64,000 nt of DNA from Mycolicibacterium mengxianglii (GCF_015710575.1 NZ_CP065373.1:682001-746000); one strand, 5' to 3'; shown: positions 7,646-16,847, counted from the first letter of the stretch. Numbers and translations: made by a program. Notes: generated by a model from the letters alone, not told the origin.

Positions 7646-8605
7646 TCAACGAAACAGATACTGTACGAACAGATTCCATTGATCGGAATAGCGATGCTCG
7701 GTGTGGGTCGCGCCGGCGGAGCGTAACAGGCGGAGCCAGCTGGCCGCGTCGAGTTCGTAGACGTCGCGTGCCTTGCGAGGCGCGTAGGCGTAGTCGATCT
7801 GGTCCAGGCACCACTGCCGAAGGATTGCCTCCCAGCGGCGGCGCAACGTCGAGTCCGGCGGGGCGTCGTCGATGGCGCGGGCGACTGCCCGCGCTGTGCG
7901 GCGCACGTAGACATCGAGAAAGTGGTCGACGAGGACCTCGTCGCCGGGTCCCAAGTCGATCTCGTTGTAGCAGTCGGCTTCGTTGAGGATCCCGATACCG
8001 TTGCGTGGTCGCAGCGCTTCGACGAATCGCTGTGCGATCTCGAGCTTGCCGTCACCCTTCATCCCGAACTCAGCCCGCTGGGCAGCATCTCTTCCGGGGT
8101 GATGATGCAGGGTCAGGCTGCACACGATGACATCGGCATCGGGGATCGTCGCGTCCTTCACGTCCGCGATGACTGGTCGGAAGTCGACAGTGGCCGGTAG
8201 GCGTCGGCCCACCACGTCGTGCGCGTTGGGGTTCGGGTCGATGAGCGTGAAAGTCCCCGGAGCCAGTGCGTCGAGTAGCCCATCCCACAACGCACCGTTG
8301 CCGCCGCCGACCTCCACCACGTGCCAGTCGGTGCGTTCTTGCAAGGTGCCGGCGATGACGGCGCGGTTGTGCGCGTAGATGTCGTGGACAAAGGGCAGTT
8401 GCGTCCACGCCTCGTACAGACTGTCGGAACCGAAGGTGGTGTTCCAGGCTTCGTCGGTGGGTTTGCCGAGGTGTGCCCGCAAGTCCGCCAGTGCCGCGTG
8501 CTGAGTAGCGCGCGGGAGCGCCGAGAGCGCGTCCAGTCTGGCCGTCCAATCGCCGGTGAGAAGTGACTCGGTACTTCCGCGACTTGACCTCTCCGCGATG
8601 TTCAT
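7646..8605 (-). CDS. SAM-dependent class I methyltransferase
   Basis: About 319 residues from ATG 8605; the frame could begin at 8662. Motif I, VVEVGGGNGALWDGLL, binds SAM. It is followed by an acidic residue after TFTLIDPNPNAHD and motif-IV-like DVIVCSLTLHHHPG. The LHHHP pattern resembles small-molecule methyltransferases in which a His-rich loop faces the acceptor. The gene follows a PHB-depolymerase-like hydrolase on the same strand with 14-71 bp between them, so the two are probably co-transcribed. The acceptor substrate cannot be deduced. Confidence 0.85.
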   Translation of the reverse strand: MNIAERSSRGSTESLLTGDWTARLDALSALPRATQHAALADLRAHLGKPTDEAWNTTFGSDSLYEAWTQLPFVHDIYAHNRAVIAGTLQERTDWHVVEVGGGNGALWDGLLDALAPGTFTLIDPNPNAHDVVGRRLPATVDFRPVIADVKDATIPDADVIVCSLTLHHHPGRDAAQRAEFGMKGDGKLEIAQRFVEALRPRNGIGILNEADCYNEIDLGPGDEVLVDHFLDVYVRRTARAVARAIDDAPPDSTLRRRWEAILRQWCLDQIDYAYAPRKARDVYELDAASWLRLLRSAGATHTEHRYSDQWNLFVQYLFR

Positions 8606-8676
8606 ACCAGTGGGAACGCCGGAGGAGCACCAATCATTCAGATGGCACTCCGACGCGCCCATCGGTGCCGAGGCGT

Positions 8677-9591
8677 TTACACACGGACGCGGCGTGGGGC
8701 GATGTCGAAGAACGCAGCGGTAGCAGCGGCAGCGGAGATGTCCTGCCCGGTCTTCCCGAGGATGAATGGCGCCTTCGCGGGGCCCGGAATCGTGTGCCCG
8801 CCGTTGTGGACGGTGAAGAGCCTGACCGCAGGATGGTCCGCTTGGCGGTAGTCGGTCTGCTCGATCCAGGTCGTGGAGGACGCCCCGGCGGCCTTCGGCA
8901 CCCGATTCACCACCGGGTCGCTGGTGATCTGGTTACGACGGGCGAAGTATTCGGCAGTTGCCGGCATTGACCGGGTCACCCCGCCGACCTTGAACATCCG
9001 GCGGGCCCAACCGCTCATGGTTCCTCCCCGATACGGGACGACCCGGTCCTTGGTGCCGTGGATCAGAAGCAGGGGCATTGCCACGGTCTGGGGGACGGGG
9101 AAAGGCAGCTGGAAGTTCTCCGGGGCCGGCATCGTGGCACTGAACACGGCCGCTCCGGCGAACAGGTCGGGTCTCTCGTGAATCAGTCGAAACACCATCT
9201 GGCCGCCGTTGGAATAACCCAGGGCGAACACGCGCTCCCGGTCGATCCCGTATGAGGCTTCGAGGTCGTTGATCACGCCGGCCGCGAAACCCACGTCGTC
9301 GACATTCTCCAGGCGAGCCGGAAAGGAGCTCTCCTTGCGTGCGTCGTTCCAGTTGCCTTTGTACCCATCGAGGTAGGCGACCACGGCGGCCCCACTGCCG
9401 GCCATGGCATCGAAGGCTCGCCCGGTGAAACGACGATGTGTGTCCCCATTCTGCTTCGAGCCGTGGAAGATCAGCACCAGATCCCGGTGCTGCGGCGAAT
9501 TCTGCTCGCCCACAACGGTGTACGTACGCACCGTGCCGCCGACGTCAATTGTCCTACGCATGTTCGTGCCCCACTCTTCCTCTGCTGTCAT
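8677..9591 (-). CDS. PHB-depolymerase/feruloyl-esterase-like alpha/beta hydrolase
   Basis: 304 residues with the extracellular-esterase arrangement LVLIFHGSKQNGD (oxyanion-hole region), GYSNGGQMVF (Ser nucleophile elbow), LLIHGTKDRVVPYRGG (Asp) and HNGGHTIPG (His). The family (LpqC/PHB depolymerase type) cleaves polyester or aryl-ester bonds. No signal peptide is visible, so it is probably cytoplasmic unless the start is wrong. AAGGAG lies 13 bases upstream of ATG 9591; an alternative ATG is at 9561. It is the first gene of a likely operon with the methyltransferase and is divergent from the flavin oxidase at 9784, with a palindrome between them. Confidence 0.82.
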   Translation of the reverse strand: MTAEEEWGTNMRRTIDVGGTVRTYTVVGEQNSPQHRDLVLIFHGSKQNGDTHRRFTGRAFDAMAGSGAAVVAYLDGYKGNWNDARKESSFPARLENVDDVGFAAGVINDLEASYGIDRERVFALGYSNGGQMVFRLIHERPDLFAGAAVFSATMPAPENFQLPFPVPQTVAMPLLLIHGTKDRVVPYRGGTMSGWARRMFKVGGVTRSMPATAEYFARRNQITSDPVVNRVPKAAGASSTTWIEQTDYRQADHPAVRLFTVHNGGHTIPGPAKAPFILGKTGQDISAAAATAAFFDIAPRRVRV

Positions 9592-9649
9592 GTGACGGTC
9601 AAGTCTCCTTCGGAGGCGCGCCGCCCAGGCGCAATATCGCCGCTCTCAT

Positions 9650-9669
9650 GCTACCGTCGATATCGTAGC
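9650..9669. promoter_or_regulatory. Palindrome between divergent esterase and flavin oxidase genes
   Basis: GCTAC and GTAGC arms flank CGTCGATATC, which itself contains the palindrome CGATATCG. The site is 58 bp upstream of the esterase start and 114 bp upstream of the oxidase start. It is therefore a plausible shared operator. Confidence 0.45.
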
Positions 9670-9783
9670 GATGTTTTCGATGGAAACAGGTAACGGCGTG
9701 CCGCCCAGCGTTGTTTGACATCCCACCGTCTTTGGGGGGTTCGCAACTGACCGAAGCTCAGTTATTTCAGGCTAGGAGTCCAG

Positions 9784-11136
9784 ATGCTGGAAGCGCGCCC
9801 AACCGCCCTCGCAGATCTCACCAGTTTCGTTCCCGGGCGCGTACACCTTCCCGGCTCCGACGACTACTCGCGCGGCGTGGCTATCTGGAATGGTGCCGTC
9901 ACGGCACGCCCAGCAGCTGTGGCGCGGCCACGATCCTCCGATGAAGTGCAGCAGATCGTCCGGTTCGCCCGTGAACACGACCTCGCGCTCACCGTCCGAG
10001 GCGGTGGACACGACTGGGCGGGCCGCGCCCTCAATGACGGCGGACTCGTCGTGGATCTGTCGGGTATGCGACAGGTGCGCGTCGACCCGGTGGCTCGTGA
10101 AGCGGTCGTCGACGGCGGGGCGACCGCTGATGACGTGGTTCGCGCCGCCGAGTCGCACGGGCTGACTGCCGCCACAGGAACCGTCGGAGACGTGGGCATG
10201 GTCGGCTTCACCCTCGCCGGGGGATACGGCCCCCTGAACGGGATCGCCGGACTCGGCGTCGACAACCTGATCGAGGCGCAGGTGGTCCTCGCGGACGGAC
10301 GGTCGGTGACCGCGACCGAGGCCACTGAACCAGACCTGTTCTGGGCGTTGCGTGGCGGCGGTGGGAATTTCGGCGTGGTGACGCGCATTCGACTGCGGCT
10401 GCACCCGGTGGGTGCGGTGACGACGGGTGTGCTTGTGTTCCCGTGGCAGCAGGCCAATCACGTGCTGAGAGGGTACGACGCCCTGATCCCGTCGATGCCC
10501 GACCACCTCACGGTGCAGAGCGGTGTCATCTCCACTCCGGACGGTCAGCCGGCGGTGTTCCTCGCGCCGACCTGGGTCGGGGACTCCGAGGAGGCGTCGA
10601 GCTGGATCGGTGAAGTGAGCCGGCTCGGCAGCCCCGTCGTAGAACAGGTTGCGTCGATGTCCCCGAGCCTCCAGTTGCACCTGCTCGACGAGATGGTTCC
10701 CCGCGGCCGGTCCTACGAGTTACGCACGGTCAATCTCGCCGCGCTGTCGACGGGCGCCATCGATGCTCTGGTACGGGCCGGCTCGACGAGGACGAGTCCA
10801 TTCAGCATGGTCGCCATTCACCACTTCCATGGTGCATCGACGCGGATCGGCCTCGCAGACACTGCGTTCGGCATCCGAACCCCGCACTTCATGGTCGAGA
10901 TCATCGCGGCGTGGGAGTCCGGTGACGCTACGGTGCATCAGGATTGGGCGCAAGCACTGTTCGATGCGCTTCGCGTCGACGCCCTGCCCGGTGGTTATCC
11001 GAACCTGATGGGGCCGAACCAGCGCAGCCAGGCCGATGCCGCTTACGGGCCGAATGCGGAGCGGCTGCTCGACGTCAAGAAGCAGTGGGACGGTGCCAAT
11101 ACCTTTGCTGCGACGTTACTTCCGTCCCGACGCTGA
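9784..11136 (+). CDS. FAD-dependent oxidase with BBE (berberine-bridge-like) domain
   Basis: 450 residues. The PCMH-type FAD domain shows RGGGHDWAGRALNDGG; the His of GGH is the usual covalent flavin attachment site. GGYGPLNGIAGLGVDN follows. In bicovalent family members a Cys sits in this second motif; none is present, so the flavin is probably attached through His only. The C-terminal BBE segment reads YPNLMGPNQRSQADAAYGPN and ends with an FAATLLPSRR tail. Enzymes of this family (6-hydroxy-D-nicotine oxidase, aclacinomycin and glyco-oxidases) oxidise amines or alcohols and pass electrons to oxygen. Substrate unknown. It ends convergently 21 bp from the NCS2 permease. Confidence 0.9.
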   Translation: MLEARPTALADLTSFVPGRVHLPGSDDYSRGVAIWNGAVTARPAAVARPRSSDEVQQIVRFAREHDLALTVRGGGHDWAGRALNDGGLVVDLSGMRQVRVDPVAREAVVDGGATADDVVRAAESHGLTAATGTVGDVGMVGFTLAGGYGPLNGIAGLGVDNLIEAQVVLADGRSVTATEATEPDLFWALRGGGGNFGVVTRIRLRLHPVGAVTTGVLVFPWQQANHVLRGYDALIPSMPDHLTVQSGVISTPDGQPAVFLAPTWVGDSEEASSWIGEVSRLGSPVVEQVASMSPSLQLHLLDEMVPRGRSYELRTVNLAALSTGAIDALVRAGSTRTSPFSMVAIHHFHGASTRIGLADTAFGIRTPHFMVEIIAAWESGDATVHQDWAQALFDALRVDALPGGYPNLMGPNQRSQADAAYGPNAERLLDVKKQWDGANTFAATLLPSRR

Positions 11137-11157
11137 CCTGAACCGCACACAACCTGA

Positions 11158-12447
11158 TCACGTCAACGGTTCGGCGGGGGCCACGTCCGGCGCGGTGGGA
11201 CGTCCCCGCAGCGCGGCCAGCCCCTTCATGCCGTGGTAGACCAGCAGCGCGGCGATCGACCCCAGCGCAATGCCGGTGAAGGTGAGATTGCCGATCTGCC
11301 AGGTGAAGTCGGCGATGCCGATGATCAATGCGATGGCCGCGGTCATCTGGTTGATCGGTAGCGAGAAGTCGACGTTGTTGGTCAGCCAGATCCGCACACC
11401 GAGCACACCCACCAGGCCGTACAGCACGATAGTCGCCCCGCCGAGCACGCCGGGTGGGACCGCGGAGATGGTCGCTCCGACCTTCGGGCACAGCGCCAAC
11501 AGGATCGCGGCGACGCCTGCCACCCAGTACGCCGCGGTGGAGTACACCCGGGTGGCAGCCATCACGCCGATGTTCTCGGCATAAGTCGTGGTGGCCGACC
11601 CGCCACCGGCGCCGGCCAGCACGGTGGCGATGCCGTCGGCGGCCAGCGCCCGCCCGGTCAGCGGATCGGTGTCCACCCCGGTCATCTGCCCGACGGACTT
11701 GACGTGGCCGATGTTCTCGGCGACCAGTGCGATCACCGCCGGCAGGAACATCGGCAGTACCGCCCAGGTGAACGTCGGCGCCTGGAACTCGGGAAGTCCG
11801 ATCCAGGCGGCGGAGGCGATGCTCGAGGTGTCGACATCGCCGAGGAACAATGCCAGCACGTATCCGATCGCCACGGCCAGGAAGATCGCCAGTCGGCCGA
11901 GGATGCCCCGGAAGAACGCCAGCGCAGCCACCAGCAGGACCAGGGTGACGATTCCCACCAGCGGGCCTTCGACGAAGTTGTTTTTCGCCGCCGGAGCCAG
12001 GTTGAAACCGATGAGCGCGACGATGGCGCCGGTGACGATCGGCGGCAGGATCAGGTCGATCCAGTGGGTGCCTGCCAGGTGCACCACGGCGCCGATCAGG
12101 ATCAGCAGCACCCCCACCGCGATCAACCCGCCAAGCGCGCTGCCGGTGCCCGCGGCTGCTGTGGCCGCCGTGACAGGCGCGATCACCGAGAAGCTGGACC
12201 CGAGATAGCTCGGCAGCCGATTGCCGGTGATGACGAGGAACAGGATGGTCCCGATCCCCGAGAACAGCAGGGTGGTGGCCGGCGGGAAACCGGTGAGCAC
12301 CGGTACCAGGAACGTCGCACCGAACATGGCCACCACGTGCTGGGCCCCGAGGCCGATGGTCCTCGGCCAACTCAGCCGCTCGTCGGGGGCGACGACGAAG
12401 CCGGGATCGGTGCGGCTCTCTACTGGTTTCCAGGTCAGTGGAATCAT
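11158..12447 (-). CDS. NCS2-family nucleobase permease (UraA/uracil-xanthine type)
   Basis: About 429 residues with 12-14 hydrophobic segments. The N-terminal GLGAQHVVAMFGATFLVPVL matches the conserved QH motif of NCS2 carriers, and the later YAENIGVMAATRVYS segment carries the conserved Glu-Asn substrate-site region. The family imports uracil, xanthine or uric acid by proton symport. ATG 12447 is preferred over upstream 12465 because the conserved segment MIPLTWKP starts there. The IS element ends 88 bp upstream of the start and may have altered the promoter. Confidence 0.9.
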   Translation of the reverse strand: MIPLTWKPVESRTDPGFVVAPDERLSWPRTIGLGAQHVVAMFGATFLVPVLTGFPPATTLLFSGIGTILFLVITGNRLPSYLGSSFSVIAPVTAATAAAGTGSALGGLIAVGVLLILIGAVVHLAGTHWIDLILPPIVTGAIVALIGFNLAPAAKNNFVEGPLVGIVTLVLLVAALAFFRGILGRLAIFLAVAIGYVLALFLGDVDTSSIASAAWIGLPEFQAPTFTWAVLPMFLPAVIALVAENIGHVKSVGQMTGVDTDPLTGRALAADGIATVLAGAGGGSATTTYAENIGVMAATRVYSTAAYWVAGVAAILLALCPKVGATISAVPPGVLGGATIVLYGLVGVLGVRIWLTNNVDFSLPINQMTAAIALIIGIADFTWQIGNLTFTGIALGSIAALLVYHGMKGLAALRGRPTAPDVAPAEPLT

Positions 12448-12537
12448 CCGTCGACTACACACCACCGCGGCGCGGGCCGCACACCGAACATCCCGACCTC
12501 CACCCCGGTACGCCCAAACCGACGTTTGCGGTCATTG

Positions 12538-13545
12538 TCAAGCTGCTTGGAGTCGGTCGGGTTGATTTTTGGTGGGGAGGTTGATGCCGACGATGGTGCT
12601 GGGCGCTGGGGTCTGTGGGCGGTTTCGGAACCGTTCGGGGTGGGTGGCGTAGTAGGCCTGTTGAACGTCGTCGCGTTGCTGCCAGTTCTGCACCCATGAT
12701 CCGTTGTGGACTTCTGCCGGGGTGAACAGGGCGATGCCGCTGTGGCGGTGGTGCTGGTTGTACCAGGGCATGTAGGCGCCGACCCAGGCGCGGGCGGCGT
12801 CGAGGTCATCGAAGGCGCCCGGATAGTTCGGCCGGTACTTCATGGTGCGGAACTCTGATTCGGAGAACGGGTTGTCATTGCTGACCCGGGGCCGGTTGTG
12901 GGTCTGGTCGACACCGAGACCGGATAAGAGATCTTTGAGCAAGGTCGACCGCATCGCCGGTCCGGAGTCGGCATGCACGGCCTGCGGCAGGCCATGTTCG
13001 GCGAAGGCGTCTTCGAACATGTCGACGGCGAGCTGGTCGCATTCGCGTTCCTCGACGCGACAGCCCACGATCTTGCGGGAGTAGATGTCGATGATCGAAT
13101 ACGCCTTGAATGCCATACCGCGCCAGGGGGTGCGCAGATCGGTGATGTCCCAGCTCCAAATCTGGTTTGGTCCTGTTGCTTTGAGTACCGGCACAGGCCT
13201 CGGTGTTGTGTGACCCGAGCGCCGCGTCGGTGCGACTGGACGCGCACTTTGATCTTCGATGGTCGTCGCGATTCGCCACCAGGACCGCCGTGACGCGAGC
13301 ATCAGGCCGTCATCCCAGCAGGAGGCGAACGAGTGATCCACTGACTGGCCGGCCGCCCAGCCGGCGGTGATCACCGCCGCGATCACTGAGCGGTCGGCTT
13401 TCGGGATCCGTGACGGGTAAGCCCGATCTTTCTGCGGCACAGGATCGGCCACCGCAGGGCGGGGCTTGGATCGGTAATGCCACGTCGAGCGTGACAAGCC
13501 GATCATCTTCAACGCTTGGCGTTGCGATCCGATCGCCCGAGTCAA
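12538..13545 (-). CDS. IS3-family transposase OrfB (DDE integrase domain)
   Basis: 335 residues from a TTG codon at 13545. The DDE triad is visible: SWDITDLR (first Asp), VHADSGPAMRS (second Asp), and NPFSESEFRTMKYRP (Glu) about 35 residues later. It lies in the -1 frame relative to OrfA. In-frame sequence upstream of the TTG (EQFLDLENGLVAEL) is also protein-like, so the functional product is probably an OrfAB fusion made by -1 frameshifting near the run CGAAAAC. The stop codon lies within the left inverted repeat. No internal disruption is seen. Confidence 0.9.
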   Translation of the reverse strand: MTRAIGSQRQALKMIGLSRSTWHYRSKPRPAVADPVPQKDRAYPSRIPKADRSVIAAVITAGWAAGQSVDHSFASCWDDGLMLASRRSWWRIATTIEDQSARPVAPTRRSGHTTPRPVPVLKATGPNQIWSWDITDLRTPWRGMAFKAYSIIDIYSRKIVGCRVEERECDQLAVDMFEDAFAEHGLPQAVHADSGPAMRSTLLKDLLSGLGVDQTHNRPRVSNDNPFSESEFRTMKYRPNYPGAFDDLDAARAWVGAYMPWYNQHHRHSGIALFTPAEVHNGSWVQNWQQRDDVQQAYYATHPERFRNRPQTPAPSTIVGINLPTKNQPDRLQAA

Positions 13546-14009
13546 CTCGGCGACGAGTCCGTTTTCGAGGTCGAGGAACTGCTCAGATCGGTCGTCATGG
13601 TGGTGTCGGGCTCTTGTTCGCTCCTGTCGTGCAAGAGCCCGATAGCTTTTCCCAAGGCGGCATTGGTCTGTTCAAGCTCATCGACACGCGCCTGAAGACG
13701 CGCGAGCTCGGCCTCGTGTCGCGCTGCTTCAGCGGCCCGCGCTCTGGCTATGGCGGTCCGTTTCACCGGTGGAGTCGTCACATCACTACCTTCTCGCGGA
13801 ATCAGGCCACGGTCGAGGTCACCCTCATACAGCGATTCCCGCCACCGCCTCAACCGGTGATACGTCAAACCACGACTGACCAGCCACGGACCCTTCTGTC
13901 CCTGAGGTTGCAGGTGATATTCGTGGACCAACTCCACCATCTCCGCCGCCGAATAACCCGGACTAATCGACACCGCACCGCTCCTCACCCTGTCCACTAA
14001 CTGACTCAC
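13542..14009 (-). CDS. IS3-family transposase OrfA (helix-turn-helix and coiled coil)
   Basis: 155 residues. The N-terminal half is helix-turn-helix-like (SPGYSAAEMVELVHEYH, then TYHRLRRWRES). A heptad-rich segment (AELARLQARVDELEQTNAAL) follows, resembling the leucine zipper through which IS3 OrfA proteins oligomerise. The Ser/Thr-rich tail after DTTMTTDL is the out-of-frame read past the shift point, since the -1 frame there encodes conserved OrfB sequence. It binds the IS ends and is fused to OrfB by programmed frameshifting in known members. Confidence 0.82.
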   Translation of the reverse strand: MSQLVDRVRSGAVSISPGYSAAEMVELVHEYHLQPQGQKGPWLVSRGLTYHRLRRWRESLYEGDLDRGLIPREGSDVTTPPVKRTAIARARAAEAARHEAELARLQARVDELEQTNAALGKAIGLLHDRSEQEPDTTMTTDLSSSSTSKTDSSPS

Positions 14010-14047
14010 AGCCAGCCTGACAAAGAGGGTTGGGTGCGCAAGGTCGA

Positions 14048-15289
14048 CTAGCGCGCACCAAAACGTCGATCTCGGCGGGTCCTCGAGCGCACCAGATAGA
14101 TCAGGGCGCCGGCGGCCAGCACCACCGCCCCGGCAAGCACCGCGGCCCGCGGCAGGGTGAGCGCCAGCAGCAGGCAGCCCGCCAAGCCCACCACCGGGAT
14201 CATCCGTCGTCCCAGGGTCAGCGCCGCGCAGTTGGCGATCGCGTAGTACACCAGCACCCCGAACGACGAGAAGCCGATGGCACCGCGCAGATCGACGGTA
14301 GCGGCCAGCACGGCCACCACGGTGCCGACCGCGATCTCGGCGTAGCGGGGGACGCCGGAGGGCTGGTGCACGGTGGCCAGCACCGGCGGAAGATGCTGAT
14401 CGCGAGCCATCGCCAGCGTGGTGCGCGACACCCCCAGGATCAGCGCCAGCAGTGCGCCGAGCGCTGCCAGCGCTGCCCCCGCGCGCACTGCCGGCACCAG
14501 CCAGTGCAGCCCCGCCGCGGCCACGGCGTCGGCGATCGGTGCGTGCGCGACAGCAAGGCCGGCGCTGCCCAGGACAGACATCACGGCCACGGCGACCGCG
14601 GCGTACACCACCAGGGTGACGGCCAGTGCCAACCGGATCGCCCGCGGAATGGTGCGGGCCGGATCGCGCACCTCTTCGCCGAGGGTGGCGATGCGGGCAT
14701 AGCCGGCGAACGCGAAGAACAGCAGGCCGCCTGCCTGAAGCACTCCGAGGACCGTTGCAGTATCACCGCTTTGGGCCCACAGCGGGCGGGCTGACCCGCT
14801 CGCCGCGATGCCGACGACCACCGCGGTCAGCACCGCCAGCACCACAGCCACGATCACCCGGGTCAGGAGTGCTGAACGCTGGACCCCCAGACAACTCAGC
14901 ACCGTCAGTGCGGCCACGGCGCTGACGGCGACCGCGTGCGCCTGCTGCGGCCACACGTAGATCCCGACGGTCATGGCCATGGCCGCGCACGATGCCGTCT
15001 TGCCGACTACGAACGCCCACCCGGCGAGATACCCCCAGAAGGGTCCGAGGCGTTCGCGCCCATAGACATACGTGCCGCCGGACTGCGGGTACAACGCCGC
15101 GAGTCGGGCAGAGGAGCTGGCATTGCAGTACGCCACCAGCGCTGCCACGGCGAGTCCGAGCAACAACCCCGGTCCTGCGGCCGCTGCCGCCGGGGCGAAC
15201 GCGGCGAAAACGCCGGCACCGACCATCGACCCGAGGCCGATGGTGACGGCGTCGGTGAGACCCAACCGTCGCGACAGCGGTGTGCTCAC
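14048..15289 (-). CDS. APC-superfamily amino-acid permease
   Basis: 413 residues from GTG 15289, strongly hydrophobic with about 12 segments. The first helix has the APC signature TIGLGSMVGAGVFAAFAPA (the unwound GxG substrate-binding segment). YPQSGGTYVYGRERLGPFWG and the cytoplasmic GYARIATLGEEVRDPARTIP motif follow, both conserved in amino-acid/cation transporters. It would import an amino acid or amine with protons. The element at 12536-14022 lies just beyond its 3' end and did not disrupt the gene. Confidence 0.88.
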   Translation of the reverse strand: MSTPLSRRLGLTDAVTIGLGSMVGAGVFAAFAPAAAAAGPGLLLGLAVAALVAYCNASSSARLAALYPQSGGTYVYGRERLGPFWGYLAGWAFVVGKTASCAAMAMTVGIYVWPQQAHAVAVSAVAALTVLSCLGVQRSALLTRVIVAVVLAVLTAVVVGIAASGSARPLWAQSGDTATVLGVLQAGGLLFFAFAGYARIATLGEEVRDPARTIPRAIRLALAVTLVVYAAVAVAVMSVLGSAGLAVAHAPIADAVAAAGLHWLVPAVRAGAALAALGALLALILGVSRTTLAMARDQHLPPVLATVHQPSGVPRYAEIAVGTVVAVLAATVDLRGAIGFSSFGVLVYYAIANCAALTLGRRMIPVVGLAGCLLLALTLPRAAVLAGAVVLAAGALIYLVRSRTRRDRRFGAR

Positions 15290-15386
15290 CGCCCACTCAT
15301 AGCACGCGGAGGTGAGCAGCAGGTGGCGCCGGACCCAAGGCGGACCCGTGCAGGTCGGTGTCGGGCAGTGGGCCGGCCACCGCCCA

Positions 15387-16259
15387 TCAGATCAGCCTTT
15401 TCCCCCGTTGGACTCGTCGCCGGATATCGGTGAGGAGCAGGTAACTTCCGCCCTGGCGGATGAACCGCGGCAGGAACCTGTTGGCGAACGCCACCACGAG
15501 GAACAAGCGCTCGAATTGCCGTTGTCGGCGGTCCGTCCAGGTCACCCCCAGGGCTTCCCGGAAGACCGGGGCCAAGAAGCCGGTGGTCAGGAAACGCAGC
15601 AGCGGAACAGATCCGGGTCGCAGCGCGCCGGTGACCATGCGCAGCCCGAGGAGGTCGTCGAGGTAGCCACGCACGGTCTCATCCATGGCGACACGTTCGC
15701 AGGCGGCGTTCCAGTAGTCGTCGAACTCCGCCCGTGTTGCCGGCCACTGGTCTTGCTGGACCTGCAGCGTGGTGCCCAAGGTGGCGCCGGACTGGTAGAA
15801 CATCTCGGCTTGCTCGGGCGTCAGCTCACCGCGCAGCAGCTGGTAGGTGTCTTCGAGCCCGACGTACAGACAGGCTGCCACCCACATCTGCAGGTCGCGG
15901 TCAAAGGCGCTGTAGCGCACCGGGCTTTGCGGAGTGGATCGGACCTGGCGATGTGCGCCGTCGACCGCGGTGCGATAAGCCAGGCGGTCGGCGTCGGTGC
16001 CCATGATGGCCACCGCAAGGTAGCTGAATGTGGTTCGCGCCCGCTTCCAGGGGTGGTGCATCAGGCTGCCGGACACTACCGTCGACTCGGCCACGCCGTG
16101 GCCCACTTCAGGCCACGACAGTTGCATCACCACGTTGGCGGCGCCGGCGGCAAACGACCAGAAGTCCATCGCGTCGGCGACCGTCACCTCGCGATCGTGC
16201 CAGCGGCGGGTTCGGTGGGTGATCCGTATCCGCGTTTGCTCGGTGCTCAGCACAGTCAT
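15387..16259 (-). CDS. MpaB-type oxygenase family protein (DUF2236)
   Basis: 290 residues from ATG 16259. The segments GAANVVMQLSWPEVGHGVAE, HHPWKRARTTFSYL, DRDLQMWVAACLYVGLEDTY and FANRFLPRFIRQGG match the DUF2236/MpaB family. That family contains latex-clearing-protein relatives with a b-type heme, for which conserved His and Arg residues serve. Many mycobacteria carry several copies, mostly uncharacterised. The start overlaps the stop of the small membrane protein at 16256 (ATGA), and this decides the start against a much longer open frame. The two proteins are therefore likely partners. Confidence 0.83.
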   Translation of the reverse strand: MTVLSTEQTRIRITHRTRRWHDREVTVADAMDFWSFAAGAANVVMQLSWPEVGHGVAESTVVSGSLMHHPWKRARTTFSYLAVAIMGTDADRLAYRTAVDGAHRQVRSTPQSPVRYSAFDRDLQMWVAACLYVGLEDTYQLLRGELTPEQAEMFYQSGATLGTTLQVQQDQWPATRAEFDDYWNAACERVAMDETVRGYLDDLLGLRMVTGALRPGSVPLLRFLTTGFLAPVFREALGVTWTDRRQRQFERLFLVVAFANRFLPRFIRQGGSYLLLTDIRRRVQRGKRLI

Positions 16260-16480
16260 GTCATGCAGACGTTGGAGAACAGCAGTACCGGCCAGGACAC
16301 GATGGATCCGAGGAACGAAACCACCAGATCGGTGCCTTGCAACGTGGACAGGTGGGCGGTGTGGGTGATCGACCAAATGGTCCCGATGACCAGGTACGGG
16401 GTTCCCAAAATGATTCCGAGACCGATGATTTCGGCGATGGTGAGCTGATAGCTGAGTACCGAGCGGAGTTTCTCCAGCAT
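16256..16480 (-). CDS. Small membrane protein coupled to the MpaB-type oxygenase
   Basis: 74 residues with two hydrophobic segments (IAEIIGLGIILGTPYLVIG and VVSFLGSIVSWPVLLF) and a basic N-terminus. The stop codon overlaps the start of the oxygenase gene by the ATGA arrangement, so the two are translated together. No domain is assigned. The conserved pairing suggests a membrane anchor or heme-protein partner, which is inference. Confidence 0.72.
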   Translation of the reverse strand: MLEKLRSVLSYQLTIAEIIGLGIILGTPYLVIGTIWSITHTAHLSTLQGTDLVVSFLGSIVSWPVLLFSNVCMT

Positions 16481-16847
16481 GCGCCGCCTCCCTCAGGGTG
16501 GCGCGGGTTCCCCGACCCGGCCCCGAGCCCATATGTTAATGACGGTTCTGCATTTGTGTCCGCGGTTTCGCCGAGAATGGTGGGTCTGGGATTCCCGGTT
16601 TGGGTGGGGTGCGCGGGGCCAGGGTGCGGGACGTGTCGACGAGCGCACCTGCTGTGGGGATGGACGGGATCGCGGCGCGTGTCGGTATCGGCACGCGCCG
16701 CGACGTACCGGCACTACCAGGGCGAGTACGAACTTTCCGGCGACGCGGTGCTCGGTCTGGGGGACCAACTCGCGGACGCTATCGCATTCGCAAACCCCAC
16801 CCCAGGTGTCCTGTACCGGTGGGAGTGGCGCTACCTCGGGGTTCTAG
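16481..16847. other. Intergenic stretch with a possible coding remnant on the + strand
   Basis: No intact gene. In one plus frame, roughly 16695-16845, the translation TYRHYQGEYELSGDAVLG then GLGDQLADAIAFANPTPG has protein-like composition. It lacks a start of its own and the preceding sequence in that frame does not look coding. It could be the end of a lost gene or chance. Confidence 0.3.

Larger units (their letters stand above)
12536..14022 (-). mobile_element. IS3-family insertion sequence, about 1.49 kb
   Basis: The two transposase frames are bounded by imperfect inverted ends: TGTCAAGCTGCTTGGAGTC at the left (from 12536) and, reading inward from the right end at 14022, TGTCAGGCTGGCTGTGAGTC. 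Both begin TGTCA. The orfA/orfB arrangement with a -1 frame relation is that of the IS3 family. No clear short target duplication flanks the ends: GTCAT lies to the left and AAGAG to the right. Both reading frames are intact, so the element may be active. Confidence 0.8.
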
